42,091 nucleotides of DNA from Albidovulum sp. (GCA_030837825.1 JAUQYB010000074.1:1-42091); one strand, 5' to 3'. Counted from the first letter of the stretch, positions 17,423-27,325 are shown. Program-made: numbers and translations. Notes: generated by a model from the letters alone, not told the origin.

Positions 17423-18436
17423 TCAAACCCCGTAGTGGTCGCGATACCAGGCGACGAAGGCCGCCATGCCGGTGACGATGTCGGTCTCGGGCCGGTAGCC
17501 GGTCAGCCGGGTCAGGAGCCGGTTGTCGGCCCAGGTGGCGACGACATCGCCCTTCTGCATCGCCATCAGGTTGCGGATCGCCGGCCGCCCCGCCGCCCGC
17601 TCGATCGCGGCGATGAAATCGGTCAGCGCGACCTTCTCGCCGTTGCCGATGTTGACCGCCCGCCAGGGCGCCACCGGCGAAAGGCTGTCGCCCTCCGCGA
17701 TTTCCGCCGCCGAGGCGGGGCGTCCGGGCACGCAGTCGATCAGCAGGCGGATCGCCCGGACGAGATCGGTCACATAGGTGAAGTCGCGGAACATCTCGCC
17801 CTGGCCGTAGACGTCGATCGGCTCGCCCCCGAGGATCGCCCGGGTGAACTTGAACGGCGCCATGTCGGGCCGGCCCCAGGGCCCGTAGACGGTGAAGAAC
17901 CGGAAGCACGTGGTGGGCAGGCCCCACAGATGCGCCCAGGAATGCGACAGCGCCTCGGTCGCCTTCTTGGTTGCGGCATAGAGCGAGACCTGGGTGTCGG
18001 CCTTGTCGGTCTCGCGGTAGGGCATCGCCGTGTTGGCGCCGTAGACCGAGGAGGTGGAGGCGAGGAGCAGGTGCTTCACCCCCAGATCGCGGGCCGCCTC
18101 CATCACGTTGAACGTGCCCTCGATGTTCGATGAGAGGTAGCTCCGCGGCGCCTCGAGCGAATAGCGCACGCCGGCCTGCGCGCCGAGGTGGACGACGACA
18201 TCGGGGCGGAAACGGCCCATGTCGGCGGCGAGCCCGGCGTGGTCCTCGAGCATCGCCTCGGTGAAGCCGAAACCCTCGCGGCCCTGGAGGATCGCAAGCC
18301 GCGCCCGCTTCAGCGCGGGGTCGTAGTAGGCGGTCATCCCGTCATGGCCGTGGACGCGGAACCCCTCGGCAAGAAGAGCCTCGCAGAGGTGGAAGCCGAA
18401 GAAGCCGGCCGCTCCGGTGACATAGACGCGCTGCAT
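17423..18436 (-). CDS. NAD-dependent epimerase, UDP-glucuronate 4-epimerase-like
   Basis: A 337-residue extended short-chain dehydrogenase. The NAD-binding GxxGxxG motif is GAAGFFG (residues 8-14) in MQRVYVTGAAGFFGFHLCE. The catalytic set is Ser in ASTSSVYGANT and Tyr-x3-Lys in YAATKKA. RFFTVYGPWGRPDMAPFKF and QGEMFRDFTYV are typical of bacterial UDP-glucuronate 4-epimerases, which supply UDP-galacturonate for envelope polysaccharides. I use the ATG at 18436, which has GGGAGAGG upstream and gives the family length; the open frame starts earlier. The exact sugar specificity is inferred from motifs only. Confidence 0.88.
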   Translation of the reverse strand: MQRVYVTGAAGFFGFHLCEALLAEGFRVHGHDGMTAYYDPALKRARLAILQGREGFGFTEAMLEDHAGLAADMGRFRPDVVVHLGAQAGVRYSLEAPRSYLSSNIEGTFNVMEAARDLGVKHLLLASTSSVYGANTAMPYRETDKADTQVSLYAATKKATEALSHSWAHLWGLPTTCFRFFTVYGPWGRPDMAPFKFTRAILGGEPIDVYGQGEMFRDFTYVTDLVRAIRLLIDCVPGRPASAAEIAEGDSLSPVAPWRAVNIGNGEKVALTDFIAAIERAAGRPAIRNLMAMQKGDVVATWADNRLLTRLTGYRPETDIVTGMAAFVAWYRDHYGV

Positions 18437-18505
18437 GGCCTCTCCCCCTCGTCCGTCCCCGTTCCATACCCTCTTGGCGCGCGCCATCCCAGCCCGGGGC
18501 AGGCG

Positions 18506-19576
18506 CTACCCGAAGATGTCGCGGAGGGTGCCGGCGAGCCGGTCGGCGAGGGGGCCGAGCGCCTCCGGGGCGAGGCTTTCGGTCGTGACCGTGCGGTCCT
18601 GTGCGCCGCCGGAACGGGCGCGGTGCTTTTCGTAGCGGGGATCGTAGTGGCGCGCCATCAGCCCCAGGGCCAGGGGCTCGACCGCGCCGTCGCCGGCCAG
18701 CCGCAGCCAGTCCCCGATCACCTCGGCCGGGTGGAGCGGGCGCAGCAGCGCGATGACCCCGGCAAGGCGCGTCCGGTCCGCGGCCACGTCGGCATAGGCG
18801 CGGGCAAGGTAGGCCGCGCGCGCCTCGACGGGGGCGGCGACATGGAGGCGCGGCGCCCCCCTCATCGCCGCCCAGAGCTGTTTCGGCAGCGCGATGTCGC
18901 CGACCTTGGAGCTTTCGGCCTCCACCACCACCGGCCGGGCGGGATCGAGGCCCGCGAGCGCCATCGCGAGCCGCCCCTCGAACAGCTTCTGCGAGGGCTG
19001 GCCGCCGGGCATCGCGCCGAAGTGCGAGCCGCGGTGGTTGGCGAGCGCCTCGAGGTCGATCACTTGTTCCCCGCGCGCGGCGAGAAGCCCGAGAAGTTCG
19101 GTCTTGGCGGAGCCGGTATTGCCGTCAAGCACGACGACCGGGCTCGGCACCGGCCGGTCCTGAAGCGCCTCGACCACCAGCCGCCGCCAGGACTTCCAGC
19201 CGCCGGCGACGAGTTCGACCCGCCAGCCGACCTGCGCGTGGATCGTGGAGAAGGCGCCGGACCGCTGCCCGCCGCGCCAGCAGTAGACCAGCGGCCGCCA
19301 GCCGCCGCCCATTCCAGCCAGCGGCCCTTCGAGGTGGCGGGCGGCATTGCGGGCGACCAGCGCCGCGCCGAGCTTGCGGGCAAGGAAGGGCGATTGCTGC
19401 TTGTAAATCGTGCCGATGCGGGCGCGTTCGGCATCGTCGAGCACCGGCAGGTTGATCGCGCCGGGCAGGTGGTCCTCGGCGTATTCCGACGGCGAGCGCA
19501 CGTCGATCACCGCATCGACATCGAGGGCGGCGATTTCGGCGAGCGAGGAAAGGGTGCGGGTGCGGGGCGCGGACAT
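18506..19576 (-). CDS. selU: tRNA 2-selenouridine synthase SelU/MnmH
   Basis: A 356-residue enzyme that replaces sulfur with selenium in 2-thiouridine at wobble position 34 of some tRNAs, using selenophosphate. The N-terminal rhodanese domain (DVRSPSEYAEDHLPGAINLP) has its active Cys99 in YCWRGGQRSG. The C-terminal part has a P-loop GNTGSAKT (152-159) and EAESSKVGD. Length matches E. coli SelU. I start at the ATG at 19576, since residues upstream lack homology. Its selenophosphate donor would be made by selD at 31305-32384 in this window. Confidence 0.93.
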   Translation of the reverse strand: MSAPRTRTLSSLAEIAALDVDAVIDVRSPSEYAEDHLPGAINLPVLDDAERARIGTIYKQQSPFLARKLGAALVARNAARHLEGPLAGMGGGWRPLVYCWRGGQRSGAFSTIHAQVGWRVELVAGGWKSWRRLVVEALQDRPVPSPVVVLDGNTGSAKTELLGLLAARGEQVIDLEALANHRGSHFGAMPGGQPSQKLFEGRLAMALAGLDPARPVVVEAESSKVGDIALPKQLWAAMRGAPRLHVAAPVEARAAYLARAYADVAADRTRLAGVIALLRPLHPAEVIGDWLRLAGDGAVEPLALGLMARHYDPRYEKHRARSGGAQDRTVTTESLAPEALGPLADRLAGTLRDIFG

Positions 19577-19740
19577 GCGCCCTTCTAGCGCCGCTCGACC
19601 CGCACCGGAAGGGCCGGGCGCGAAAGGCGCGGAGGGCACGCAGGGGCGAAGGGAGGAGGTGTCGCGCGGCCGGCTTCCGGGCCGGTGCTTCATCGCACCG
19701 AAGGGCGGCGCCCGTCACCCGACAGCGGCCGGCGCCGGAC

Positions 19741-20337
19741 CTAGTAGACCATCACCGGGGCGCCGAGCGCGACGCGGTTGTAAAGGTCGATGACATGGTC
19801 GTTGACCATCCTGAGGCAGCCGTTCGACACCGACTTGCCGATCGAATTGGGCTCGATCGTGCCGTGGATGCGGATCGCCGTGTCGTGGCCGTCCTGGAAG
19901 AGATAGATCGCCCGCGCGCCCAGGGGGTTCTTCGGCCCGCCCGGCATCCCGTCGGCATATTTCGCATAGGCCCCGGGATTGCGGTCGATCATCTCCGGCG
20001 TGGGTTTCCAGCTTGGCCATTCGACCTTCTTGCCCACTTGCGCGGCGCCGCGGAACACCAGTTCCGCCTTGCCCACCGCCACCCCGTAGCGGATCGCCAC
20101 GCCCTTGCGGACGATGTAGTAGAGATAGTGCTTCGACGAGAGCACATGGATCGAGCCGGGCACGAGATCGCGCCGGACCGTGACGACGGTCGGGTAAAGC
20201 TCCGGCGCCAGCGTCAGCCCCGGGATCGGCGTGGAGGGCGGCGGCGGCTCGACCGCGGGAAGGGCTGCGGCGGGGCGGGCAAGCGCCATCGCCGCCGCGG
20301 CGGCGGCGGCTTGTATCAGGAAACGCCGGTCGATCAT
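19741..20337 (-). CDS. L,D-transpeptidase, YkuD/ErfK family
   Basis: A 198-residue periplasmic cell-wall enzyme. A signal peptide, probably with Tat-like DRRFLIQAA, spans about residues 1-26. The YkuD catalytic block is HGTIEPNSIGKSVSNGCLRM, with His and Cys as active residues (HxxxxxxxxxxxxxSNGCxR). RAIYLFQDGHDTAIRIHG precedes it. It forms 3-3 peptidoglycan crosslinks or attaches proteins to peptidoglycan. I prefer ATG 20337; a GTG three codons upstream (20346) is possible. It stands divergent from an ABC exporter operon. Confidence 0.9.
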   Translation of the reverse strand: MIDRRFLIQAAAAAAAMALARPAAALPAVEPPPPSTPIPGLTLAPELYPTVVTVRRDLVPGSIHVLSSKHYLYYIVRKGVAIRYGVAVGKAELVFRGAAQVGKKVEWPSWKPTPEMIDRNPGAYAKYADGMPGGPKNPLGARAIYLFQDGHDTAIRIHGTIEPNSIGKSVSNGCLRMVNDHVIDLYNRVALGAPVMVY

Positions 20338-20525
20338 GGCGGGCACACTTTCGATCCGAATCAGCTACAAATACAGGGAAACCCTGCGACTGGTTCCATT
20401 TTCCCCGGAAATATGGCTCTGGCTAGGCGTAAATGTGCCGGTTTGCCGATGCGTGCGGGCGGGCTTGAGCCCGATCAAGGACAGGGGCACGCTCTTTGCC
20501 GAAATGCGCCGCGAAGGATGCTCCG
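20338..20525. other. 188-base divergent intergenic region (L,D-transpeptidase / ABC exporter)
   Basis: This is one of the few AT-richer stretches in the window and must hold promoters for both flanking genes. I see no convincing paired -35/-10 boxes or a clear palindrome. GAAGGA at 20513-20518 is the ribosome-binding site of the ABC ATPase gene. Confidence 0.5.
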
Positions 20526-21233
20526 ATGCCCGTTCCCGTCTTCCGCGTTGCCGGGCTGACCAAGGTCTACGACACCGGCCAGATCAAGGTCCGCGCCCTC
20601 GACGGTGTGGATCTGGAGCTTTACGAGGGCGAGTTCACCGTGCTGCTCGGCCCCTCCGGCTCGGGCAAGTCGACGCTTCTGAACATCCTCGGCGGGCTCG
20701 ACGCCGCGACCGGGGGGCATGTCTGGTTCCGCGACCGCGAGTTGACCGGGCTTTCCGACCGGGCGCTGACCGCCTACCGGCGCGACCATGTGGGCTTCGT
20801 CTTCCAGTTCTACAACCTCGTGGCCTCGCTGACCGCGCGCGAGAACGTCCAGCTCGTCACCGATGTGTCGAGAAACCCGATGAGCCCGGCCGAGGCGCTG
20901 GAGATGGTCGGGCTCGCCCCGCGGCTCGACCATTTCCCGGCAGAGCTTTCGGGCGGCGAACAGCAGCGCGTGGCAATCGCCCGCGCTATCGCCAAGCGGC
21001 CCGACGTGCTGTTGTGCGACGAGCCCACCGGCGCGCTCGACAGCCGGACCGGGGTGCAGGTGCTGGAGGCGCTTAAGCGGGTGAACGACGAGATCGGCAC
21101 CGCAACCGTTGTCATCACCCACAACGTCGCGATCCGGAAGATGGCCCACCGGGTGCTCCGCTTCCAGGATGGCCGGCTTCTCGGCATGGAGGTGAACGAC
21201 ACCCGCGTCGATCCGGAGGAGATCGACTGGTGA
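20526..21233 (+). CDS. ABC transporter ATP-binding protein, MacB/LolD type
   Basis: A 235-residue ATPase. Walker A is GPSGSGKST, the Q-loop is VFQFYNLV, the signature is [14 protein letters not shown] and Walker B is [12 protein letters not shown]. These, and the [13 protein letters not shown] start, place it with LolD/MacB/SalX-type ATPases that drive FtsX-like permeases. The chosen ATG at 20526 has GAAGGA upstream; an earlier in-frame ATG (20496) lies before it. It overlaps the permease gene at TGATG. Operon: ATPase, permease and HlyD/MacA-type adaptor, so an efflux function is likely; the substrate is unknown. Confidence 0.93.
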   Translation: MPVPVFRVAGLTKVYDTGQIKVRALDGVDLELYEGEFTVLLGPSGSGKSTLLNILGGLDAATGGHVWFRDRELTGLSDRALTAYRRDHVGFVFQFYNLVASLTARENVQLVTDVSRNPMSPAEALEMVGLAPRLDHFPAELSGGEQQRVAIARAIAKRPDVLLCDEPTGALDSRTGVQVLEALKRVNDEIGTATVVITHNVAIRKMAHRVLRFQDGRLLGMEVNDTRVDPEEIDW

Positions 21234-23596
21234 TGCACGCGCTCGACCGCAAGCTTCTGCGCGACTTCGCCCGGCTCTGGGCGCAGGCGCTGGCGATCGC
21301 GCTGGTGCTGGGCTGCGGGGTGGCGGCGCTCTTGACCTCCTTCGTGATGTATCAGGCGCTCGGCGACAGCCGCGATGCCTACTACGAACGGAACCGCTTT
21401 GCCGACCTCTGGGCCACGGCCCGCCGCGCACCGCTTTCGCTCCTGCCCGAAATCGCGGCACTTCCCGGCGTGCGCACCGCCGAGGCGCGGATCGAGGGGT
21501 TGGTGACGCTTGACATTCCGGGGCGCGAGGAAGGTGCCGTCGGCCGTATCCTCTCGCTTCCCGCCTCCGGCGAGCCGCTGCTCAACCTTCCCCTCCTCAG
21601 GTCGGGCCGGCTGCCCGACCCCGACGCGACCGACGAGGTTGCGGTGAACGAGCCCTTCGCCCGGGCGAACCGCTTCGTCCCCGGTGATTCCTTCTTCGCC
21701 AACCTCAACGGCACCCGGCGGGAACTGACGATCACCGGCACGGTGCTTTCGCCCGAATTCATCTACACGCTCGGCCCCGGCGCGATGATGCCCGACAACG
21801 AGGGCTTCGGGGTGATCTTCCTGCCCGAACGCGCGGCGGCCGCCGCCTTCGACATGTCGGGCGCGTTCAACAGCCTGACGGTCGGGCTCTACAAGGGCGC
21901 GTCCGAACCCGAGGCGATCGACCGGATCGACGCGCTTCTCGACCGCTACGGCGGCACCGGCGCACATGGCCGCGACCGGCAGGTGTCGCACAGCTTCGTC
22001 TCCTCCGAGCTTGACCAGCTCTGGACCATGACCATCGTCATGCCGCCGATCTTCTTCGGTGTGGCGGCCTTCCTCGTGAATATGGTGCTGGGCCGGATCG
22101 TCGCGCTGGAACGGGCCGAGATCGGGCTTCTGAAGGCGCTCGGCTACTCCAACCGGATGATCGCGCAGCACTACCTGATGCTGGCGGCACTGACCGCCGC
22201 CGTCGGCATCCTGCTCGGCTGGGGCGCCGGCGCCTGGCTGGCGCAGGGCATGGCCCGGCTCTACGCCCGGTTCTTCGACTTTCCCTACCTGATCTTCCGC
22301 GGCTCCTGGTCGGTCTATGTCGTCGCGGGGCTGATCGGCCTCGCCTCGGCGGCTTTCGGCGCGCTCCGGGTCGCGCTTTCGGCCGCCCGCCTGCCGCCCG
22401 CTGTGGCGATGCAGCCCCCCGCCCCGCCACGGTTCCGCCGCGGCGCCACCGACCTGCTGATGGCGCGGCTCAGGCTGTCGCAGCCCGCGATGATGATCCT
22501 GCGTTCGATCACCCGCTGGCCGGCCCGCGCGGCGATGAGCGCCCTTGGCATCGCGATGGGGGTGGCGGTCCTCTCGGCCGCGAGCTTCTTCGACGACGCG
22601 ATGGACAAGATGCTCGACACCACCTTCGGGCTCGCCAACCGGCAGGACGCGGTGCTGATGTTCGCCGAGAACCGGCCCGAGATCGTCCTTGACGAGTTGC
22701 GCGGCCTGCCCGGGGCCTTGCAGATCGAGGGACAACGGGTCGAGCCGGTGGTGCTGAGAAACGGCCACCTGGAAAAGCACACCACGCTGGAGGCGCGCCG
22801 GCCCGGGGCGGACCTGTCGCGCATCGTCGGCGGCTCGGGCCGGGTGATCGCCGCGCCGCCCGGCGGCGTGGTGCTGGCGGCGCGGCTCGCCCGGCAGCTC
22901 GGGCTTGCCCCCGGCGACACGGTCGAGGTCGATTTCCTCTCCGGCCGGCGCGAGACCGCCCTCCTGCCGGTGACGGCGACGATCGAGCAGTATATCGGCC
23001 TCGCCGCCTACATGGATTTCGAGACGCTGAACGCGCTCCGCCGCCAGGCGCCGCAGGTGTCGGTGGCGAACCTGACACTCGATCCCGCGCAGCGCTCCGG
23101 CTTCCACCGGGCGCTGAACGGCATGCCCGCGCTCGCCGGCACCGCCATGATCACCGACATGCGCCGGTCCTTCGACGAGACGCTGCGGGAGAACATTTCC
23201 ATCACCGCGACCGTCTACATCATCCTTGCGGTGCTGATCACCGTCGGCGTCACCTACAACGGCGCCCGCATCCAGTTGTCCGAACGCGCCCGCGAACTCG
23301 CGAGCCTGCGCATCCTCGGCTTCTCGCGCGGCGAAGTCTCGTTCATCCTCGTCGGCGAGGTCATGGTTCTGGCGCTTCTGGCCCAGCCCGCGGGCTGGCT
23401 CGCCGGGCTCGGCATCGCCTGGGCCTTCACGCAAGGGATCGAGAGCGACCTTTACGAGGTGCCCTTCGTCATCGTTCCCGCGACCTTCGCGAGGGCAAGC
23501 CTCATCGTCCTTCTCACCGCGCTCGGCTCGGCTATGGTCGTGCGGCGGCGCATCGACCGGCTCGACCTTGTCGCCGTCATGAAAACACGGGAGTGA
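21233..23596 (+). CDS. FtsX-like ABC transporter permease
   Basis: A 787-residue inner-membrane protein with two FtsX-type units. An N-terminal membrane helix lies at about residues 16-40 (AQALAIALVLGCGVAALLTS), followed by a large periplasmic domain. A helix cluster begins near residue 265 (IFFGVAAFLVNMVLG) with LLKALGYSNRMIAQHYL, and the second unit starts near residue 425 (RAAMSALGIAMGVAV). The last cluster has ELASLRILGFSRGEVSFILVGE. The ATG at 21233 overlaps the ATPase stop; a GTG directly before it is an alternative. It resembles MacB-like mechanotransmission permeases, with a separate ATPase. Confidence 0.9.
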   Translation: MHALDRKLLRDFARLWAQALAIALVLGCGVAALLTSFVMYQALGDSRDAYYERNRFADLWATARRAPLSLLPEIAALPGVRTAEARIEGLVTLDIPGREEGAVGRILSLPASGEPLLNLPLLRSGRLPDPDATDEVAVNEPFARANRFVPGDSFFANLNGTRRELTITGTVLSPEFIYTLGPGAMMPDNEGFGVIFLPERAAAAAFDMSGAFNSLTVGLYKGASEPEAIDRIDALLDRYGGTGAHGRDRQVSHSFVSSELDQLWTMTIVMPPIFFGVAAFLVNMVLGRIVALERAEIGLLKALGYSNRMIAQHYLMLAALTAAVGILLGWGAGAWLAQGMARLYARFFDFPYLIFRGSWSVYVVAGLIGLASAAFGALRVALSAARLPPAVAMQPPAPPRFRRGATDLLMARLRLSQPAMMILRSITRWPARAAMSALGIAMGVAVLSAASFFDDAMDKMLDTTFGLANRQDAVLMFAENRPEIVLDELRGLPGALQIEGQRVEPVVLRNGHLEKHTTLEARRPGADLSRIVGGSGRVIAAPPGGVVLAARLARQLGLAPGDTVEVDFLSGRRETALLPVTATIEQYIGLAAYMDFETLNALRRQAPQVSVANLTLDPAQRSGFHRALNGMPALAGTAMITDMRRSFDETLRENISITATVYIILAVLITVGVTYNGARIQLSERARELASLRILGFSRGEVSFILVGEVMVLALLAQPAGWLAGLGIAWAFTQGIESDLYEVPFVIVPATFARASLIVLLTALGSAMVVRRRIDRLDLVAVMKTRE

Positions 23597-23599
23597 CCG

Positions 23600-24811
23600 A
23601 TGGCCCTGCAACCCCGCCACTTCATCCTCGGCCTGATCGGCGCGGGCGTCGCGGGCGGGCTCGCCTGGCTCGCCTTCCGCACCGAACCGGTGCCGGTGGA
23701 CCTCGCCACGATCGAACGGGGGCCGATGCTCGTCACCGTGAACGCCGAGGGCGAGACGCGGGTGAAGGATGTCTTCGAGGTCGCCGCCCCGATCGCCGGC
23801 ACCGCCCGGCGCGCGCCGGTGGAGGTGGGCGACCCGGTCGTGGCGGGCGAAACCGTCGTCGCGGTGGTGGAACCCGCCGCCCCCGCGCTTCTCGACGCCC
23901 GCTCGCGCGAACAGGCCGAGGCAGCGGTGCGCGAGGCCCGAGCCGCGCTGACGCTCGCCGAGGCGCAGTTCCGTCAGGCCGAGGAGGAGTTGCACTACGC
24001 CCGCACCCAGCACGACCGCGCCCGCACGCTGGCCGACCGCGGCGTCACCTCGCAGACCGCGCTCGAGGATGCCAGCCAGCTTCTCGCCATCCGCCTCGCC
24101 GCGCGCGAGGCCGCACGCTCGAACGTCGAGATGGCGACCAGCGCGCTCGCCCGGGCAGAGGCCGTGCTGATCCCGCCCACCGCCGGCGGCACCGCGCGCG
24201 ACAGTTGCTGCGTGACGCTCAGGGCACCGATCACCGGCACCGTCCTTTCGGTCGACATCGTCAGCGAGACGCCGGTGGCCGCGGGCGCGCGGCTCCTTTC
24301 GCTCGGCCGCACCGACGATCTGGAAATCGTCGCCGACCTCCTCTCGGCCGATGCCGTGGGCCTTTCCCCCGGCACCCGCGCCATCGTCGACCGCTGGGGC
24401 GGGCCCGACCCGCTGGAGGCGAGGCTCGCGAGCCTCGATCCCTCGGCCCACACCAAGGTCTCCGCGCTCGGCATCGAGGAACAGCGCGTCGATGCCGTCT
24501 TCGACATCGCCAGCCCGCCCGGGGCGCGGGCCGGGCTCGGCGACGGCTATGCGGTCTACCTCCGCATCGTGACATGGGAAGGCGCTGACGTCATGCAGGT
24601 GCCGCTCTCGGCGCTCTTCCGGCACGGGGATGGCTGGGCGGTGTTCCGCGCCGTGGACGGCCGGGCCCGTGTCGCTCCGGTCGCGCTCGGCCACCTCAAC
24701 GGCACCGCCGCCGAGGTGACGGAGGGACTCGCCCCCGGCGACCGGGTGATCCTCCACCCCGCCGACGCCGTTACCGACGGGATGCCGGTCGAGGAGCGCA
24801 AGGCCGGGTAG
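23600..24811 (+). CDS. HlyD/MacA-family periplasmic adaptor protein
   Basis: A 403-residue membrane-fusion protein. An N-terminal membrane anchor spans about residues 8-27. A lipoyl-like half-motif near residues 65-100 (VFEVAAPIAGTARRAPVEVGDPV) is followed by a long coiled coil (about residues 98-195, rich in Ala, Glu and Arg) and the second lipoyl half (CVTLRAPITGTVLSVDIVSETPV). A beta-barrel/membrane-proximal part completes it. It starts four bases after the permease stop, so it links this ABC pump to an outer-membrane channel. No TolC-like gene is in the window. Confidence 0.9.
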   Translation: MALQPRHFILGLIGAGVAGGLAWLAFRTEPVPVDLATIERGPMLVTVNAEGETRVKDVFEVAAPIAGTARRAPVEVGDPVVAGETVVAVVEPAAPALLDARSREQAEAAVREARAALTLAEAQFRQAEEELHYARTQHDRARTLADRGVTSQTALEDASQLLAIRLAAREAARSNVEMATSALARAEAVLIPPTAGGTARDSCCVTLRAPITGTVLSVDIVSETPVAAGARLLSLGRTDDLEIVADLLSADAVGLSPGTRAIVDRWGGPDPLEARLASLDPSAHTKVSALGIEEQRVDAVFDIASPPGARAGLGDGYAVYLRIVTWEGADVMQVPLSALFRHGDGWAVFRAVDGRARVAPVALGHLNGTAAEVTEGLAPGDRVILHPADAVTDGMPVEERKAG

Positions 24812-24871
24812 CCTCTGGCGCATTTGACATTCCCCACCGCCGGCCCCAAGTCATCGGCGAGAGGATCCCCG

Positions 24872-27316
24872 ATGACCCGGCACGCCACCTTCACCGTCGA
24901 CGGCATGTCCTGCGCCTCCTGCGTCGACCGGGTGGAGCGCGCGCTGAAATCCGTCCCCGGTGTCGAGGATGCCGAGGTCAACCTGATCGCCGGCACCGCG
25001 CGGGTGGATTTCTCCGACGCCACGGACACTCTTGCGCTGGCCGGCGCGCTCAGCGCCGCGGGCTATCCCGCCGCCGAGGCCGAGGCGCGCCTCGAGGTGG
25101 AGGGGATGACCTGTGCCTCCTGCGTCGGCCGGGTGGAACTTGCCTTGAAGGCGGTTCCCGGCGTCACCGCGACCGAGGTCAACCTCGCCACCGGCTCGGC
25201 GCGGGTCCGCTTCACCTCCGGCACGACCACGCCCGAGGCCCTCGCCGCCGCCGCGGCCGCGGCGGGCTACGCCGCCCGCCCCGCTGCGAATGCCGGGCCG
25301 GCACCGGACCGTCAGGCGGAGGAGGCCGCCCGCCTCCGCCGCGCCTTCGTCCTCGCCGCCCTGCTCACCATCCCCGTGGTGGTGCTGGCGATGGGCACCC
25401 ACATGGTGCCCGCCTTCCATCACTGGGTCATGGTCACGCTGGGCGAGCGCGCCTCCTGGCTCATCCAGTTCGTTCTCACCGCGCTGATCCTCGCCGGCCC
25501 CGGTGCCGTCTTCTTCCGCCACGGCATCTCCGCGCTCCTGCGCGGCGCGCCCGAGATGAACTCGCTGGTGGCGCTCGGCAGCCTCGCCGCCTTCGCCTAT
25601 TCCACCGTCGCCACCTTCGCCCCCGGCCTCCTGCCCGAAGCTGCGCGCGGCGTCTATTTCGAGGCGGCGGCGACGATCGTCACCCTGATCCTGCTCGGCC
25701 GGATGCTCGAGGCCCGCGCCAAGGGCCGGGCGGGCGAGGCGATCCGCCGGCTGATCGGGCTCCGCCCCGACACCGCGCGGGTGGAACGCGGCGGAAGCGT
25801 CGCCGAGGTTCCGGTCGAAAGCCTGATCGCCGGCGACATCGTCCGCCTCGCTCCCGGCGAACGGGTGGCGGTGGACGGCGTGGTCACCGAGGGCCACGGC
25901 TGGATCGACGAATCGATGCTGACCGGGGAGCCCGAACCGGCGGAGAAATCGCCCGGCGCGCCGGTCACCGGCGGCACCGTGAACGGCCCCGCGGCACTTT
26001 CCTTCCGCGTCACCGCCACCGGCGAAGGCACGGTGCTGGCCCGCATCATCGCGCTTGTCGCCGATGCGCAGGGCGCGAAGCTTCCGGTGCAGGCGCTGGT
26101 GGACCGGATCACGCTCTGGTTCGTCCCCGCGGTGATGGCGCTCGCCGCCGCCACCGTCCTCGTCTGGCTTTTCCTCGGCCCGGATCCCGCCCTGACCCAT
26201 GCGCTCGTTGCCGGCATCTCGGTCCTGATCATCGCCTGCCCCTGCGCGATGGGGCTCGCCACGCCGGTCTCGATCCTCGTCGGCACCGGACGGGGGGCCG
26301 AGCTGGGCCTGCTCTTCCGCCGCGGCGATGCGCTGCAACGGCTGGCCGAGGCGAAGGTCGTCGCCTTCGACAAGACCGGCACCCTGACCGAGGGCAAGCC
26401 CGCGCTCACCGACCTGATCGCCGCCCCGGGCTTCGCCGCCGACGAGGTCCTCGCCCTCGCCGCCGCCGCCGAGGCGCGCTCCGAACACCCGCTCGCCCGC
26501 GCCATCCTCGCCGAGGCCGGGGCCCGCGGCCTGACGCTTCCCGCCGCGGAGGCTGCACGGGCGCTTCCCGGCCGCGGCCTCGCCGCCCGGGTGGCGGGGC
26601 GCGACATCCTTATCGGCAACGCCCGCGCCCTGACCGAGGCCGGGATCGACCCCGCGGCGCTCCTCGCCGAGGCCGACCGCCTCGCCGCCCTCGCCCGCAC
26701 GCCGATCCTCGTCGCGGTGGACGGGCGGGTTGCCGCGCTTCTCGCCGTCGCCGACCCGGTGAAGCCCAGCGCCCGCGCCGCGATCGCCGCGCTCCACGAG
26801 ATGGGCGTGCAGACCGCGATGATCTCCGGCGACACAAGCGCCACGGCAGGGGCGATTGCCGCCGCGCTCGGCATCGACCATGTCGAGGCCGAGGTCCTGC
26901 CCGAGGGCAAGGTCGCGGCACTCGAGACCCTCAAGACCTCCGGCACGACCGCCTTCGTCGGCGACGGCATCAACGACGCCCCCGCACTCGCCGCCGCCGA
27001 CATCGGCATCGCGATGGGCACCGGCACCGACGTGGCGATGGAGGCCGCCGAGGTCGTGCTGATGACCGGCGACCCGGCGGCGGTGGCCGATGCGCTGCGG
27101 CTCTCGCGCGCGACGATGCGCAACATCCGCCAGAACCTTTTCTGGGCCTTCGGCTACAACGTGCTGCTGATCCCGGTCGCGGCCGGCGCGCTCTACCCCG
27201 CGAACGGGATGCTGCTCTCGCCGATGCTCGCCGCCGGTGCGATGGCGCTTTCCTCGGTCTTCGTGGTGACGAACGCGCTGCGGCTGCGCCGCGCCGGCCC
27301 CTGGCGACGGGCCTGA
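24872..27316 (+). CDS. copA: Copper-translocating P1B-type ATPase (CopA-like)
   Basis: An 814-residue copper efflux pump. Two N-terminal heavy-metal domains carry GMSCASC (residues 12-18) and GMTCASC (about residues 76-82). The transmembrane metal site is CPC in IIACPCAMGLATP (about residue 455). The phosphorylation site is DKTGTLT (about residue 501), the actuator loop is TGEPEPAEK and the hinge is GDGINDAPAL. Late helices carry YN (FGYNVLLIP) and MALSS, the Cu(I)-specific signature set. The ATG at 24872 has GAGAGG upstream. A TTGACA lies at 24824-24829 but no CueR-type dyad follows. It sits 60 bases after the adaptor gene. Confidence 0.95.
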   Translation: MTRHATFTVDGMSCASCVDRVERALKSVPGVEDAEVNLIAGTARVDFSDATDTLALAGALSAAGYPAAEAEARLEVEGMTCASCVGRVELALKAVPGVTATEVNLATGSARVRFTSGTTTPEALAAAAAAAGYAARPAANAGPAPDRQAEEAARLRRAFVLAALLTIPVVVLAMGTHMVPAFHHWVMVTLGERASWLIQFVLTALILAGPGAVFFRHGISALLRGAPEMNSLVALGSLAAFAYSTVATFAPGLLPEAARGVYFEAAATIVTLILLGRMLEARAKGRAGEAIRRLIGLRPDTARVERGGSVAEVPVESLIAGDIVRLAPGERVAVDGVVTEGHGWIDESMLTGEPEPAEKSPGAPVTGGTVNGPAALSFRVTATGEGTVLARIIALVADAQGAKLPVQALVDRITLWFVPAVMALAAATVLVWLFLGPDPALTHALVAGISVLIIACPCAMGLATPVSILVGTGRGAELGLLFRRGDALQRLAEAKVVAFDKTGTLTEGKPALTDLIAAPGFAADEVLALAAAAEARSEHPLARAILAEAGARGLTLPAAEAARALPGRGLAARVAGRDILIGNARALTEAGIDPAALLAEADRLAALARTPILVAVDGRVAALLAVADPVKPSARAAIAALHEMGVQTAMISGDTSATAGAIAAALGIDHVEAEVLPEGKVAALETLKTSGTTAFVGDGINDAPALAAADIGIAMGTGTDVAMEAAEVVLMTGDPAAVADALRLSRATMRNIRQNLFWAFGYNVLLIPVAAGALYPANGMLLSPMLAAGAMALSSVFVVTNALRLRRAGPWRRA

Positions 27317-27325
27317 GCACCGCTT

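Noticed and set aside
20810..24823. 1337-codon minus-strand open frame opposite the exporter genes
   Set aside because: Antisense to the ATPase, permease and adaptor genes, which have clear motifs; the frame itself has none.
24824..24871. CueR-type promoter before copA
   Set aside because: TTGACA and TTCCCC are present, but the matching right half (GGAAGG or similar) is missing, so the dyad needed for CueR is not there.
24851..26881. 676-codon minus-strand frame opposite copA
   Set aside because: Shadow of the P-type ATPase gene, whose motifs are complete.
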